The notes under the pieces were generated by a model that saw only the letters and a program-made list of their open reading frames with translations, was not told the origin of the DNA and searched no databases. A stretch of DNA of 64,000 bases. Source: Pseudomonas cremoricolorata DSM 17059 = NBRC 16634. GTDB lineage: Bacteria; Pseudomonadota; Gammaproteobacteria; Pseudomonadales; Pseudomonadaceae. Shown one piece after another: positions 17,566-27,337 of the stretch. Position 1 is the first letter of the stretch, and each line of letters opens with the position of its first letter. Made by a program: the position numbers and the translations under genes. The stretch covers positions 1 through 64,000 of the forward strand of contig NZ_AUEA01000011.1 in NCBI RefSeq assembly GCF_000425745.1, in the 5' to 3' direction.

Positions 17566-18414
17566 TCAACCTTGCTGCTGGGCTTGTCCGCGCATGCGGC
17601 AGGCATGAATGCAGTTTTCGACGATACGGCTGCGCAGCGACCAGTCGGTATTGATGATGGTGAACTGCTGGATGTAGCTGTCCAGGTCCTGCGAGTCGAA
17701 CCACAGGTCGATCTTGTCGCTGAAGTCGTCTGGGGTGTACAGCACCTTGTTGTATTTGGCGCACTGAATCGAACGCAGGCCGCTGGCGTAGCGCATTCGC
17801 CCGCAGGCCTGATCCATGAACGCCTTTAGCTCGTCGGTGGACGGCGTGTCCTCGCCGATCCATTCCTGCCGCACCCCTGGCCAGTGTGGGCCGCGGCGGT
17901 GATGGTTGTAGGCAATCACCACGGTCTGCCCCGGATAGTCGTGCCACAGCTGCTCGACCGTCAGGTGGCTCAACGCATGGGGAATGAACCACTGCCCCAG
18001 GGTTTTCTCCAGCAGATCGAGCAGCCACTGGTGCTCGCTGTCGCTGAAATTATCCAGCTGGTGGAAGTCGAGAATGATGATTTCCCGCGCGTTGTCGGGG
18101 TTGGCATAGAACTGTTGCAGCTCAAGGATCACATCCCCGAGCAGGGTGCGTCCCGAGGTGTTGAGGTGGAAAAGCTTGTAGCGGTTGGGTGAGTCGGGAG
18201 TGTATTCGCGGTTGGCGCGCACGCGCAGGTCGAGCACGCGAATGCCACCGCGGATCTGTTCGATGCAGGGCACGTCCTGGGTGGTTTCCTGGGGCAAGGT
18301 CAGGCTGTCCGCCAGTTTGTCCATTCCTGAGTCGTGGCTGCCGGGCAGAATCAGCTGATCGATGCGCAGGCTGCCGATTTCAGGTGAGTTGCCCATCCAC
18401 TGTTGTTTGTTCAT
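17566..18414 (-). CDS. Phosphatidylinositol-specific phospholipase C X-domain-like protein
   Basis: A 282-residue protein with the PI-PLC X fold. The first catalytic segment is LPGSHDSG with H27-D28, then VLDLRVR (D62, R64) and the second histidine H83 (LFHLNTSG). In bacterial PI-PLC these two histidines do general acid/base catalysis. There is no signal peptide and no C-terminal anchor, so it appears cytoplasmic or exported by another route. The substrate is unknown; relatives act on phosphoinositides or similar phosphodiesters. It lies between rnk and cyaA, which I expect to be adjacent in related strains. Confidence 0.8.
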   Translation of the reverse strand: MNKQQWMGNSPEIGSLRIDQLILPGSHDSGMDKLADSLTLPQETTQDVPCIEQIRGGIRVLDLRVRANREYTPDSPNRYKLFHLNTSGRTLLGDVILELQQFYANPDNAREIIILDFHQLDNFSDSEHQWLLDLLEKTLGQWFIPHALSHLTVEQLWHDYPGQTVVIAYNHHRRGPHWPGVRQEWIGEDTPSTDELKAFMDQACGRMRYASGLRSIQCAKYNKVLYTPDDFSDKIDLWFDSQDLDSYIQQFTIINTDWSLRSRIVENCIHACRMRGQAQQQG

Positions 18415-18502
18415 GTCGCACTCCGAGATAGCAAAGGTGCGCCATGGTCGAGCGGGCCTGTGTGCGAAGGCAGCAGGAAGCTTGTTCGGGGGGCTGTTCC
18501 GG

Positions 18503-21367
18503 TCAGGCCTTGGGCTTGGCCTGCAAATGACTCAGGCCGGCATTGAGCGCGTGCTCGAGTGCCTGTCTGTGGCGCAGGTACGCCAGTAGCGAACCGCGCT
18601 CCTGATCGAGCGAGCCTGACAGGTCGAGGTCGGTGATGTAGCAGCGGTAGGCGCCGGCGCTGCGGCGCTGTTCGAGGATCTGTCGGGCGACCACGGCATA
18701 CAGGTGTTCGCCGTGGTCCAGCTCAGAGTACTCCTGCTGATCGCAATACAGCGTCACGTGCGGGTGCCCATGGTCGCTGGCCTGCACGATGGCCTGCACC
18801 TCGTAGCCTGGCTGGCCGTTTTTTGCTGCTGGAGTGGGGCGTGGCTGGCACTGGCGGGCGTTGCCGGCGCCCTCGGACTGCAACTGGTAATAGCGGATGT
18901 CCAGTGTGCCCTGAGGCTGGTTGTCGAGCGCCAGATGGGCGCTGCGCCGGGCGGCGATCGAGCAGAGGAAGCGATGCAGTGGCAGTAACAGATGCTCTTC
19001 GTCCTGATAGGGCAGACCTTCCTGCCACAGCGCGTTGTGCTCATCCAGCACGTAGACATCGGCCCATCCGGCCGTCGGCCGATAGAACACCTGCACACAG
19101 TTGGCTTGGCCTTCACGCAGCAGCAGGCCCAGATCGTCCTCCTGCAAGGCGTTGGCATCGAGGTGCAGCGGGCTGTAGTCGCGGCGCTCCTGGGCCATGT
19201 AGTCGAGCAGCGCGGCACGGTCATCCAGTGTCACCAGGCGCACCCGGCGGTAGCGCAGTTCGAACACGTGAAGGGTCTGCGCCACTTGCAGCAGGTAGCG
19301 CTGCTCGAGGGTGTGCTCGAGCAATTGCGCGAGGGTCTCGAACAAGGCTTCGACGCGTTGCCTGATGGCCTGGGCGCGATTGTGGCAAAAGCAGCGCACC
19401 CGCAAGCGTGGTCGCGGGCGGCGCGGGTCGAGTTCATTCAGGTAGTCGTGCAGGCAGCGCAGCAGGGCCTGTGCGCCGTCATAGCGCCGCACCAGCACCT
19501 CGTTCCAGCTATTGAGCGTGACTTGGTCGAGGGTCAGTACCAGGTTTTCCCGTACACCGGCATAGCACAGCGAATCGGTGCGTTCGCTGGTCATCAGGAT
19601 GTTCAGGTCGCGGTGAAGGCGCAGCGGATCGACGGCGACGTTGACCAGCAGCAGCACTTCGTTGGCCACGCTGGGCTGCAGCAGTTGCACATCGCTGACG
19701 GGCGCCAGCGGTAGCGCGATGCCTTGCTGCAGGCAGCCGAGCAGTTGAAACAGCTCCAGCTCGCTCAGATCGCTGATCCCGGGGTGTACGGCCAGCCGTG
19801 AAGCGGGGTCGACGACACCGTTGCGGTGGGCCCAGGTGAGCAGCTCGATCAGCTCGCGGCAGCGCTTGATCGGTGTGGCAGCGGGCCAGTCGTGGCTGCC
19901 CAGGCTGCCGGCATACAGGCTCCAGTGATGGCTGTCCGGAGCCTTGCGGTTGAGCGCATGAACCAATGTCAGGGTGTCTTCGGCAAGGTCCGGGGCAATG
20001 CCGGGGTTGATCACTTCGATCTTGCCGGCGCGGCGCTCGAACGCCGCGTACAGGCGCCGGCCCAGAACGTTCAGATCTCGCTGGTCGGCGCGGGTATTGA
20101 CCGCACTGGCCTGGGCGAATGCAGTGAGGAAGCGGTAGCTGTGGCGAAGCTCGGCGACCAGTTCGCGACGCTCTTCGGCCACCTGGCCTACTTTCCAGTG
20201 AGCGCGACGGTCGAGCAGCCGCAGCCGCTGCTCATCCCAGCCCCATTGCTCGGTGAGCCGTCGCATCAGCGCCCGCTGCCAACTGCCGGCGCGGTTGCCG
20301 TCGGCCTCGCTGAGCCTGAGGTTGACCTTCAGGTAAAGGCTTCGGCGTACTCGCTCCAGACGCTTGGATTCGTTGCGTTGCAGCAGGTAGCGTTCGATAC
20401 GCCGGTACACCATCACATAGGGGTCGAGCTCGTCGAGGTCGAGTTGGTTGGCGAACACTGCCTGCTTGAAGTCCAGACCCAGGCAGCACAAGCGCGGGTA
20501 GTCGCTGGCATAGGTTTCGATCAGCAGCAGTTTGAGCAGCGACTTGTAGGGGGAATCGATGCCTTTGTAGAGCTGCCAGAGCCCGGCGCCGAGAAACTCG
20601 CCGGGCGGAATCTGCGCCAGGTGGCCAAGGTCGAGGTGCTCGTCCGTGCGGATGAACCGTTTGCCGAGCAAAGTTTGCGCATAGCCGTGGTAGTTGCCTT
20701 CTTCGTACACCGGCACCATCCACCACAGCGGGGTGCGCCCAGCCAGCCAGATCGCCGTGCGATAGAACTCGTCGAGCAGAAGAAAATGCTGAGTGCTGCC
20801 GCAATCGTCAGAGCCCAGCTCACCGGCCCGTTCGCCGCGGGCGAAGGCGGCGCAGTCGATCAGAAACAGATGCGCCTCGGCCCCCAGGCTCGCGGCCCAC
20901 TGCTCGAGCAGGGTGCATTTGCGCTGCAACTCGTCCAGCTCGGCCGCGCTCAGGCCGGGCAGGTGGCACACCCACAGATCCATGTCGCTCTGCTCGGCCT
21001 GGGCCAAGGTGCCCATGCTGCCGATCAGGTACAGGCCGGTGAGCGGACACGTGCGATCACGCTGGTAGGGTTTGTAGCTGAACGTGCGGGTCAGCCGTTG
21101 GGCTTCGGCGAGCACATGGATGCTGGGCTGAAAGCCGGCGATGCCCGCGGGCGTGGTGCTGGAGATGTACCCGGGCAGCAGCGGATGGTTGATATGCAGC
21201 AGTAGCGGCAGCAGGGTCAGGACCTGCTGCTGGCGCGTCGACAACCCCTCCCTGGCGCGCGTCAGGCGCCCGCGGCTGAGCAGCAGGAAGCGCTCGCGCA
21301 GTGCGGCCAGCACCTTGCGGTCGATGCCCTGCTCAAGGTCTGGGCGAATCTCGTGGGGATGATTCAT
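18503..21367 (-). CDS. cyaA: Class I adenylate cyclase
   Basis: A 954-residue enterobacterial-type adenylate cyclase making cAMP from ATP, for Vfr/CRP signalling. The N-terminal nucleotidyltransferase-like catalytic half holds LIGSMGTLAQAEQSDMDLWV (about 113-132), with the G-S and D-x-D pattern of the pol-beta superfamily. The C-terminal half is regulatory. Length is typical of Pseudomonas CyaA. It stands alone, with the PI-PLC-like gene downstream in the same orientation. Confidence 0.96.
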   Translation of the reverse strand: MNHPHEIRPDLEQGIDRKVLAALRERFLLLSRGRLTRAREGLSTRQQQVLTLLPLLLHINHPLLPGYISSTTPAGIAGFQPSIHVLAEAQRLTRTFSYKPYQRDRTCPLTGLYLIGSMGTLAQAEQSDMDLWVCHLPGLSAAELDELQRKCTLLEQWAASLGAEAHLFLIDCAAFARGERAGELGSDDCGSTQHFLLLDEFYRTAIWLAGRTPLWWMVPVYEEGNYHGYAQTLLGKRFIRTDEHLDLGHLAQIPPGEFLGAGLWQLYKGIDSPYKSLLKLLLIETYASDYPRLCCLGLDFKQAVFANQLDLDELDPYVMVYRRIERYLLQRNESKRLERVRRSLYLKVNLRLSEADGNRAGSWQRALMRRLTEQWGWDEQRLRLLDRRAHWKVGQVAEERRELVAELRHSYRFLTAFAQASAVNTRADQRDLNVLGRRLYAAFERRAGKIEVINPGIAPDLAEDTLTLVHALNRKAPDSHHWSLYAGSLGSHDWPAATPIKRCRELIELLTWAHRNGVVDPASRLAVHPGISDLSELELFQLLGCLQQGIALPLAPVSDVQLLQPSVANEVLLLVNVAVDPLRLHRDLNILMTSERTDSLCYAGVRENLVLTLDQVTLNSWNEVLVRRYDGAQALLRCLHDYLNELDPRRPRPRLRVRCFCHNRAQAIRQRVEALFETLAQLLEHTLEQRYLLQVAQTLHVFELRYRRVRLVTLDDRAALLDYMAQERRDYSPLHLDANALQEDDLGLLLREGQANCVQVFYRPTAGWADVYVLDEHNALWQEGLPYQDEEHLLLPLHRFLCSIAARRSAHLALDNQPQGTLDIRYYQLQSEGAGNARQCQPRPTPAAKNGQPGYEVQAIVQASDHGHPHVTLYCDQQEYSELDHGEHLYAVVARQILEQRRSAGAYRCYITDLDLSGSLDQERGSLLAYLRHRQALEHALNAGLSHLQAKPKA

Positions 21368-21503
21368 TGCGCACTCGGCGGCGGGGGCTGGGCGAGTGTA
21401 GCCCGAGTGTGGCCGAGGAAATAAGTAACAAAAAAAGGATTGACGCCATTTGTACCAATAACGCCACCGGGCATGGGGGGAGGGTACGCCCGGTGGCGAA
21501 CCC

Positions 21504-21749
21504 TCAGGCCGGCTGCGCGGCGCCCAGGATGGTCAGCAATTGCTGGGCGCTCTGCGCGGCATCCAGACCCAGGCTGGTGAGATAGCCACCGTCGGGCTGG
21601 GTGGTCAGCTGTTTGTCATGCAGGCGCTGGGCGGCCTGGATCAGTTCGGCAGAGGCGTTGCTGTGGACCTTGATGCCTTCTTGGGTGCTGTCGAGATTGA
21701 ACAGGGCGAGGATTTCGAGTTCGGCAATGAGTTCGGGGGTGAAGGACAT
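21504..21749 (-). CDS. TIGR02647 family protein
   Basis: An 81-residue protein that is helical throughout and matches the TIGR02647 family of small Pseudomonas and Vibrio proteins (MSFTPELIAELEIL start, GGYLTSLG near the end). The segment around residues 30-60 could be a helix-turn-helix, but DNA binding is unproven. Function is unknown. Confidence 0.82.
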   Translation of the reverse strand: MSFTPELIAELEILALFNLDSTQEGIKVHSNASAELIQAAQRLHDKQLTTQPDGGYLTSLGLDAAQSAQQLLTILGAAQPA

Positions 21750-21821
21750 GGCGACTCCAGACTTCCAGGGAAGGAGGGCGGCGCCCTGCGCGAATGGCGG
21801 ACGCCTGAGCGGGGAGTGTAG

Positions 21822-22142
21822 TCAATCTTGCTCGGGGTCGCCTTGCTCATCGTCAATGGCCAGTTCCGGCGGCAGATCCGGCAGCCCGCGCAGGGTCTGC
21901 TCGTACCACTGGTTATCGAAGGGGCGGTCTTCGCTGAGCATGGCGTCGATTTCGTAGGCCAGCACCACCGCCATCAACATGAGAATGTCCTCACGCGGAT
22001 AACCCACCAGGCTCAGCTTGTTGTAGGTCGCCTTGGCCGCAGGCGGCTCGCCGCTTTCGATCTGGGTTTCGATGGCCTGGGTCAGGGTCGCCTCGGCGAA
22101 GGCTTCGTCATCGTCGAGGTCGAAATCGGTCGGTTCGCTCAT
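21822..22142 (-). CDS. Conserved hypothetical acidic protein
   Basis: A 106-residue protein with acidic N- and C-termini (DFDLDDDEAF and DDEQGDPEQD) around a helical core (about 35-75, GYPREDILMLMAVVLAYEIDAML). No signal peptide or known motif. The ATG at 22142 is preceded by ACAGGAGT at a good distance. The frame is open further upstream but that part is histidine/arginine-rich and unlikely. I do not recognise a family. Confidence 0.7.
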   Translation of the reverse strand: MSEPTDFDLDDDEAFAEATLTQAIETQIESGEPPAAKATYNKLSLVGYPREDILMLMAVVLAYEIDAMLSEDRPFDNQWYEQTLRGLPDLPPELAIDDEQGDPEQD

Positions 22143-22312
22143 GGCGTAACTCCTGTGGTGGCGCGTGTGATGGCGCGCGAGTGTGAAGGCCCCCAGTGTG
22201 CCACGGCCCATGGCAATGTGCGCCTATCGATAGCGTGCATGACGCTGGTCAGGCACAGGATGGCGGGCTATAACAGCCGCTCCAACCCCACACGGCCCGG
22301 AGGCTCTACCCA

Positions 22313-22972
22313 ATGCTCAAGTTGCACGGTTTTCCAGTCAGCAACTACTACAACATGGTCAAGCTGGCGTTGCTGGAGAAAGGGGTGCCTTTCGAAGAAG
22401 TGCAGTTCTTCTCTGGTCAGACCTCGCAGACGCTGGCAGTCAGCCCGCGCGGCAAAGTGCCGGTGCTGGAGACCGAACACGGTTTCCTCAGCGAGACCAG
22501 CGTGATTCTCGAATACATCGAACAGACTCAGAGCGGCAAGGCGCTGCTGCCGGCCGATCCGTTCGCCCGGGCCAAGGTCCGTGAGTTGATGAAAGAGATC
22601 GAGCTGTACATCGAATTGCCGGCACGTAGCTGCTACGGCGAAGCGTTCTTCGGCATGCCGACCGAACCGCTGATCAAGGAAAAGGCCCGTACCGAGCTGC
22701 TGGCCGGGTTCGCGACCCTAAAGCGCAATGGCCGATTCGCACCGTACCTGGCGGGTTCGGAACTGACCCTGGCAGACGTGATGTTCGTCTTCTCGGTGGA
22801 CCTGGCTGTAGCCGTGGGCAAGAAAGTGCTCAACCTCGACCTGCTGGCCGAGTGTTCCGAAGCTGGAACGTTGCTCGCCAAGCTGGGCGAAAACGGGCAC
22901 ATGGCGAAGATTCAGGCCGACAAGGACGCGGCCATGCCGGCTTTCCTGGAGATGATGCGCGCCAGGAAGTAA
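22313..22972 (+). CDS. Glutathione S-transferase family protein
   Basis: A 219-residue GST. The thioredoxin-like N-terminal domain (about 1-78) includes the glutathione-contacting GKVPVLET and S-E-T-S at 61-64; the helical C-terminal domain (about 90-215) has the LTLADVMF motif. It catalyses or facilitates glutathione conjugation; substrate unknown. It is a single gene, divergent from its left neighbour and convergent with argH. Confidence 0.92.
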   Translation: MLKLHGFPVSNYYNMVKLALLEKGVPFEEVQFFSGQTSQTLAVSPRGKVPVLETEHGFLSETSVILEYIEQTQSGKALLPADPFARAKVRELMKEIELYIELPARSCYGEAFFGMPTEPLIKEKARTELLAGFATLKRNGRFAPYLAGSELTLADVMFVFSVDLAVAVGKKVLNLDLLAECSEAGTLLAKLGENGHMAKIQADKDAAMPAFLEMMRARK

Positions 22973-23014
22973 CCGGCAGAAAGGTCGAGACGCCCAGGCG
23001 CCTCGACCTGTCGC

Positions 23015-24409
23015 TTAGCGCGCGGCCAGCAGCTCGTGGCCGCGGGCAACGGCTGCACGCACCTGCGCTGGTGCGGTGCCGCCAATGTGGTCACGGGCAT
23101 TCACCGACCCTTCCAGGGTCAGCACCGTGAACACGTCCTGCTCGATCTTGTCGCTGAACTGGCGCAGTTCGTCCAGGCTCATCTCGGCCAGGTCCTTGCC
23201 GCTGTCCACGCCGTATTTCACCGCATGGCCGACGATTTCGTGGCAGTCGCGGAAAGGCAGACCGCGGCGTACCAGGTAGTCGGCGAGGTCGGTGGCGGTG
23301 GAGAAACCGCGCAGCGCCGCTTCACGCATGATCGCGTGACGAGGCTTGATCGCCGGGATCATGTCGGCGAAGGCGCGCAGCGAGTCACGCAAGGTGTCGG
23401 CGGCGTCGAACAGAGGCTCCTTGTCTTCCTGGTTGTCCTTGTTGTAGGCCAGCGGCTGGCCTTTCATCAGGGTCAGCAGGCCGGTGAGGGCGCCGAACAC
23501 ACGGCCGCTCTTGCCACGTACCAGTTCAGGCACGTCGGGGTTTTTCTTCTGCGGCATGATCGAGCTGCCGGTGCAGAAGCGATCAGGCAGTTCGATGAAC
23601 TGGAACTGCGCGCTGGTCCACAGCACCAGCTCTTCCGAGAACCGCGACAGGTGCATCATCGCAACGCTGGCGGCGGCGCAGAATTCGATGGCGAAGTCAC
23701 GGTCGGAAACGCCATCCAGCGAGTTGCCGGAAACCGCCTCGAAGCCCAGCAGCGAGCAGGTCAGCTGACGGTCGATGGGGTAGGTGGTGCCGGCCAGTGC
23801 CGCGCTGCCCAGGGGCATGCGGTTGGTGCGCTTGCGGCAATCGACCAGGCGCTCGTAGTCGCGGCTGAGCATTTCGAACCACGCCAGCAGGTGGTGCCCG
23901 AAGGTCACCGGCTGGGCAGTTTGCAAGTGGGTGAAACCGGGCATGATGGTGTCGGCTTCACGCTCGGCCTGCTCCAGCAGGCCTTGCTGCAAGCGGGTGA
24001 TTTCGGCCAGGATCAGGTCGATCTCGTCACGCAGCCACAGGCGGATGTCGGTGGCGACCTGATCGTTGCGGCTGCGTCCGGTGTGCAGCTTCTTGCCGAC
24101 GATGCCGATGCGGTCGGTCAGGCGTGCTTCGATGTTCATGTGCACATCTTCGAGGTCGACGCGCCAGTCGAACTGACCGGCTTCGATTTCACCCTGAATG
24201 GTCTTCAGGCCTTCGACGATGGTGTCGCGTTCGGCGTCGCTGAGCACGCCAACTTGCGCCAGCATGCTGGCGTGGGCGATCGAACCCATGATGTCATGGC
24301 GATACAGGCGCTTGTCGAAGTCGACCGAGGCGGTGAAACGGGCGACGAAGGCGTCGACCGGCTCGCTGAAGCGGCCGCCCCACGACTGATTGGTCTTGTC
24401 GGTGCTCAT
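23015..24409 (-). CDS. argH: Argininosuccinate lyase
   Basis: A 464-residue fumarase/aspartase superfamily enzyme that splits argininosuccinate into arginine and fumarate, the last step of arginine synthesis. The signature [11 protein letters not shown] is at 281-291 with catalytic S283; the base H161 is in GFTHLQ. I chose the ATG at 24409, the usual Pseudomonas N-terminus [10 protein letters not shown]; another ATG four codons upstream (24421) is possible. It is divergent from algR. Confidence 0.96.
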   Translation of the reverse strand: MSTDKTNQSWGGRFSEPVDAFVARFTASVDFDKRLYRHDIMGSIAHASMLAQVGVLSDAERDTIVEGLKTIQGEIEAGQFDWRVDLEDVHMNIEARLTDRIGIVGKKLHTGRSRNDQVATDIRLWLRDEIDLILAEITRLQQGLLEQAEREADTIMPGFTHLQTAQPVTFGHHLLAWFEMLSRDYERLVDCRKRTNRMPLGSAALAGTTYPIDRQLTCSLLGFEAVSGNSLDGVSDRDFAIEFCAAASVAMMHLSRFSEELVLWTSAQFQFIELPDRFCTGSSIMPQKKNPDVPELVRGKSGRVFGALTGLLTLMKGQPLAYNKDNQEDKEPLFDAADTLRDSLRAFADMIPAIKPRHAIMREAALRGFSTATDLADYLVRRGLPFRDCHEIVGHAVKYGVDSGKDLAEMSLDELRQFSDKIEQDVFTVLTLEGSVNARDHIGGTAPAQVRAAVARGHELLAAR

Positions 24410-24421
24410 GGATTCACTCAT

Positions 24422-24714
24422 TGCAGGCGTGACGAAAAGTGGCGCCGATCATATCAGGGAACAGCGTCCTTTCGCAGGACACCCGCTGCCACCCGGATGA
24501 GCGAGGCTGCAAGGAAAGTTTGCCGGGGAGATATTTACCGATTGAACGGCAGCGTTCCATGGACCGTCTACAGTTGCACAAAGGCTTGGCAGAAACTGCC
24601 AGGGCACTGAATCTTTGGCTATTGCATCGGTCTAGAGCGTGACTGCGGTGCCGGTCGTTCCACGCCCTTCTGCGCTCAACCCGTGCAAGACTCACTCAGG
24701 AATCCAGCGTAACT
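24422..24714. other. argH-algR divergent intergenic region, fimS/algZ absent
   Basis: About 300 bp with no gene. In P. aeruginosa the sensor gene fimS (algZ) lies between argH and algR; nothing like it is here. The region contains a 15-bp palindrome (24587-24601) that could be an operator. Confidence 0.7.
24587..24601. promoter_or_regulatory. Palindrome upstream of algR
   Basis: TGGCAGAAACTGCCA is a perfect 6-bp inverted repeat with an AAA centre, 114 bases before the algR start. Symmetry suggests a dimeric regulator site; the protein is unknown. Confidence 0.3.
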
Positions 24715-25461
24715 ATGAATGTCCTGATCGTTGATGACGAACCCCAATCCCGTGACCGTCTTAGCCGGTTGCTCGGTGAATTAGAGGGTTACTCCGTACT
24801 GGAACCCAGTGCCACGAATGGCGAAGAAGCCCTGGCCCTGATCGAAAGCCTGAAACCTGATGTAGTACTGCTGGATATCGGCATGGCCGGCCTCGATGGT
24901 CTGCAGGTCGCGGCCCGGCTGTGCGAGCGTGAGGCGCCGCCTGCGGTGGTGTTTTGCACCGGTGATGATGAATACGGCAGCCAGGCGTTTTCCGACAGCG
25001 CGCTCAGCCATGTCAGCAAGCCGGTCGAGTCGGCGGCGCTGCGCGATGCGCTGCGCAAGGCAGAGAAGCCCAACCGCGCGCAACTGGCCGCGCTCACCCG
25101 CCCGGCCAACGAAGCCGGAGGCGGCCCGCGCAGTCATATCAGCGCGCGGACCCGCAAGGGCATCGAGCTGATCCCCTTGCCGCAGGTGATCTATTTCATC
25201 GCCGATCACAAGTACGTCACCCTGCGCCACGCAGGCGGCGAGGTGCTGCTCGACGAGCCGCTCAAGGCGCTGGAAGATGAGTTCGGCGACCGTTTCGTAC
25301 GCATTCACCGCAATGCCCTGGTGGCACGCGAGCGCATCGAGCGCTTGCAGCGCACGCCGCTGGGGCACTTCCAGTTGTACCTGCGCGGCCTGGATGGCGA
25401 CGCGCTGACCGTAAGCCGGCGCCACGTCGCCGGCGTGCGCAAGATGATGCAGACCCTCTGA
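24715..25461 (+). CDS. algR: LytTR-type response regulator AlgR
   Basis: A 248-residue response regulator. The receiver domain (about 1-120) has D7-D8, the phospho-acceptor D54 (VVLLDIGMAG) and K109-type lysine in SKPVE. The LytTR DNA-binding domain spans about 140-245 (YVTLRHAGGEVLLDE, RFVRIHRNALV). In P. aeruginosa AlgR controls alginate, type IV pili, rhamnolipids and other traits, paired with FimS/AlgZ. Here the kinase gene is missing from the usual place, and hemC follows downstream. Confidence 0.94.
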   Translation: MNVLIVDDEPQSRDRLSRLLGELEGYSVLEPSATNGEEALALIESLKPDVVLLDIGMAGLDGLQVAARLCEREAPPAVVFCTGDDEYGSQAFSDSALSHVSKPVESAALRDALRKAEKPNRAQLAALTRPANEAGGGPRSHISARTRKGIELIPLPQVIYFIADHKYVTLRHAGGEVLLDEPLKALEDEFGDRFVRIHRNALVARERIERLQRTPLGHFQLYLRGLDGDALTVSRRHVAGVRKMMQTL

Positions 25462-25590
25462 TCACGCACTGGCCGCCTGTATCGCGGCGATCATCCCCGG
25501 CGCCAGGGACGGCGCGGCATGACCTGGGTCTGCAGGCAGCGCAGGCAGGTTTGCTATCATCGGCGGCATTTCCCTTGTTTCGGTATGCCC

Positions 25591-26532
25591 ATGTCCCCTC
25601 GCCAAATCCGCATTGCTACCCGTAAAAGCGCGCTTGCCCTGTGGCAGGCCGAATATGTCAAGGCGCGTCTCGAGCAGGCACATCCGGGCCTGGCGGTGAG
25701 CCTGGTGCCCATGGTCAGCCGTGGCGACAAACTGCTCGATGCGCCGCTGGCGAAAATCGGCGGCAAGGGCCTGTTCGTCAAGGAACTGGAAACCGCGCTG
25801 CTGGACAATCACGCCGACATCGCCGTGCACTCGATGAAAGACGTGCCGATGGATTTCCCCGAAGGCCTTGGCCTGTACTGCATCTGCGAGCGTGAAGACC
25901 CGCGCGATGCGTTCGTCTCCAACCGTTTCGACAGCCTCGACGCCTTGCCTGCCGGCAGCATCGTCGGCACCTCCAGCCTGCGTCGCCAGGCGCAACTGCT
26001 GGCACGCCGGCCCGACCTGACCATCCATTTCCTGCGCGGCAACGTCAACACGCGGCTGGCCAAGCTCGATGCCGGTGAGTACGACGCGATCATCCTCGCG
26101 GCCGCCGGCCTGATTCGCTTGGGCTTCGAAACCCGCATCACCTCCACCATCAGCGTCGACGACAGCCTGCCTGCGGGCGGTCAAGGTGCGGTCGGTATCG
26201 AATGCCGCAGTGCCGACTCCGAGATCCACGCCCTGCTGGCCCCGCTCAACCACGCCGACACCGCCGACCGGGTCGCGGCCGAGCGGGCGATGAACAAGCA
26301 CCTCAACGGCGGTTGCCAGGTGCCGATCGCCTGTTATGCCGTGCTCGAAGGCGATCAACTGTGGTTGCGCGGCCTGGTCGGCCAGCCCAACGGCCAGACC
26401 CTGCTCACCGCCCAGGGGCGTGCACCGCGCGGCGCCGCCGAAGCGCTGGGGGTAGAAGTGGCACAGGCGCTGCTGGGCCAGGGCGCCGAGGCGATTCTCA
26501 AAGACATCTACGGCGAGGCCGGACACCCGTGA
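25591..26532 (+). CDS. hemC: Hydroxymethylbilane synthase (porphobilinogen deaminase)
   Basis: A 313-residue enzyme that joins four porphobilinogens into hydroxymethylbilane in heme synthesis. The dipyrromethane cofactor cysteine is C242 ([10 protein letters not shown]), identical in number to E. coli. The arginine-rich active-site parts [10 protein letters not shown] and RGNVNTRL are intact. I took the ATG at 25591 ([13 protein letters not shown]); one two codons upstream is also possible. hemD overlaps by GTGA. Confidence 0.96.
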   Translation: MSPRQIRIATRKSALALWQAEYVKARLEQAHPGLAVSLVPMVSRGDKLLDAPLAKIGGKGLFVKELETALLDNHADIAVHSMKDVPMDFPEGLGLYCICEREDPRDAFVSNRFDSLDALPAGSIVGTSSLRRQAQLLARRPDLTIHFLRGNVNTRLAKLDAGEYDAIILAAAGLIRLGFETRITSTISVDDSLPAGGQGAVGIECRSADSEIHALLAPLNHADTADRVAAERAMNKHLNGGCQVPIACYAVLEGDQLWLRGLVGQPNGQTLLTAQGRAPRGAAEALGVEVAQALLGQGAEAILKDIYGEAGHP

Positions 26533-27302
26533 GCGGCTGGCGCCTGTTGCTGACGCGCTCGGGCGAGGACTGCGCAGCACTGGCCCAGTCTCTGGCGCAC
26601 GCCGACATCGCCGCCAGCTGCCTGCCGCTGATCGACATCGAGCCGCTGCCGCTGGACGCCCCGTTGCGTGGCCGTCTCAGCGACCTTGGGCGCTATCAGG
26701 CATTCATCGTGGTCAGCAAGCCGGCAGCGCGCCTGCTGCTCGATCATCTGGCCGCATTCGGCCAGGTGCCGCCTGCGGCGAACTGGTTCAGCGTCGGTGA
26801 GGCCACTGCCCGCGTGCTGCAAGCGCAGTCGTTGCAGGTGCATTGGCCGGTGCAGGGCGATGACAGCGAGGCGTTGCTCGCACTGCCGGCGCTGCAACGC
26901 GTGCTTGCCACCCGGCCACGGGTTCTGATCGTGCGTGGGGTCGGAGGTCGCGAACTGCTGGCCGAGCGTCTTGCAGAGCAAGGTGCTAGTGTCGATTATC
27001 TGGAACTGTACCGCCGGTGCCTGCCAGACCACGCGCTGGGCACTCTGCTCGGCCTGATCGACGGGGAACGCCTCAACGGGCTGGTGGTCAGCAGTGGGCA
27101 AGGTCTTGAACATTTGCATCGTCTGGCGGCGGCCCACTGGCCCCGCCTGGCGACGATGCCGTTATTCGTGCCCAGCCCCCGCGTCGCCGAACAGGCGCGG
27201 GCGCTAGGCGCGCAACAGGTTGTGGAATGCCGCGGCGCTAATGCTGCGGCCTTGCTGGCAGCTGTACAGCGAACGGCTGTACCTGCCTTGTCAGGGTGCT
27301 GA
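26529..27302 (+). CDS. hemD: Uroporphyrinogen-III synthase
   Basis: A 257-residue enzyme that cyclises and inverts ring D of hydroxymethylbilane. HemD sequences diverge widely, but the two-domain pattern, position after hemC and the [15 protein letters not shown] segment support the call. It starts with GTG at 26529, overlapping the hemC stop by 4 bases. The downstream gene starts 35 bases later. Confidence 0.92.
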   Translation: MSGWRLLLTRSGEDCAALAQSLAHADIAASCLPLIDIEPLPLDAPLRGRLSDLGRYQAFIVVSKPAARLLLDHLAAFGQVPPAANWFSVGEATARVLQAQSLQVHWPVQGDDSEALLALPALQRVLATRPRVLIVRGVGGRELLAERLAEQGASVDYLELYRRCLPDHALGTLLGLIDGERLNGLVVSSGQGLEHLHRLAAAHWPRLATMPLFVPSPRVAEQARALGAQQVVECRGANAAALLAAVQRTAVPALSGC

Positions 27303-27337
27303 GCCGAGCGCTGCGCCTCAATGCAAAGGATGGATAC

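Noticed and set aside
19826..21205. 459-codon frame opposite cyaA
   Set aside because: Shadow of the adenylate cyclase gene; no ribosome site or domain.
24587..24601. Sigma-54 promoter at the TGGCAG...TGCC site before algR
   Set aside because: The GG and GC are one base too close for a -24/-12 promoter; the site is better described as a palindrome.
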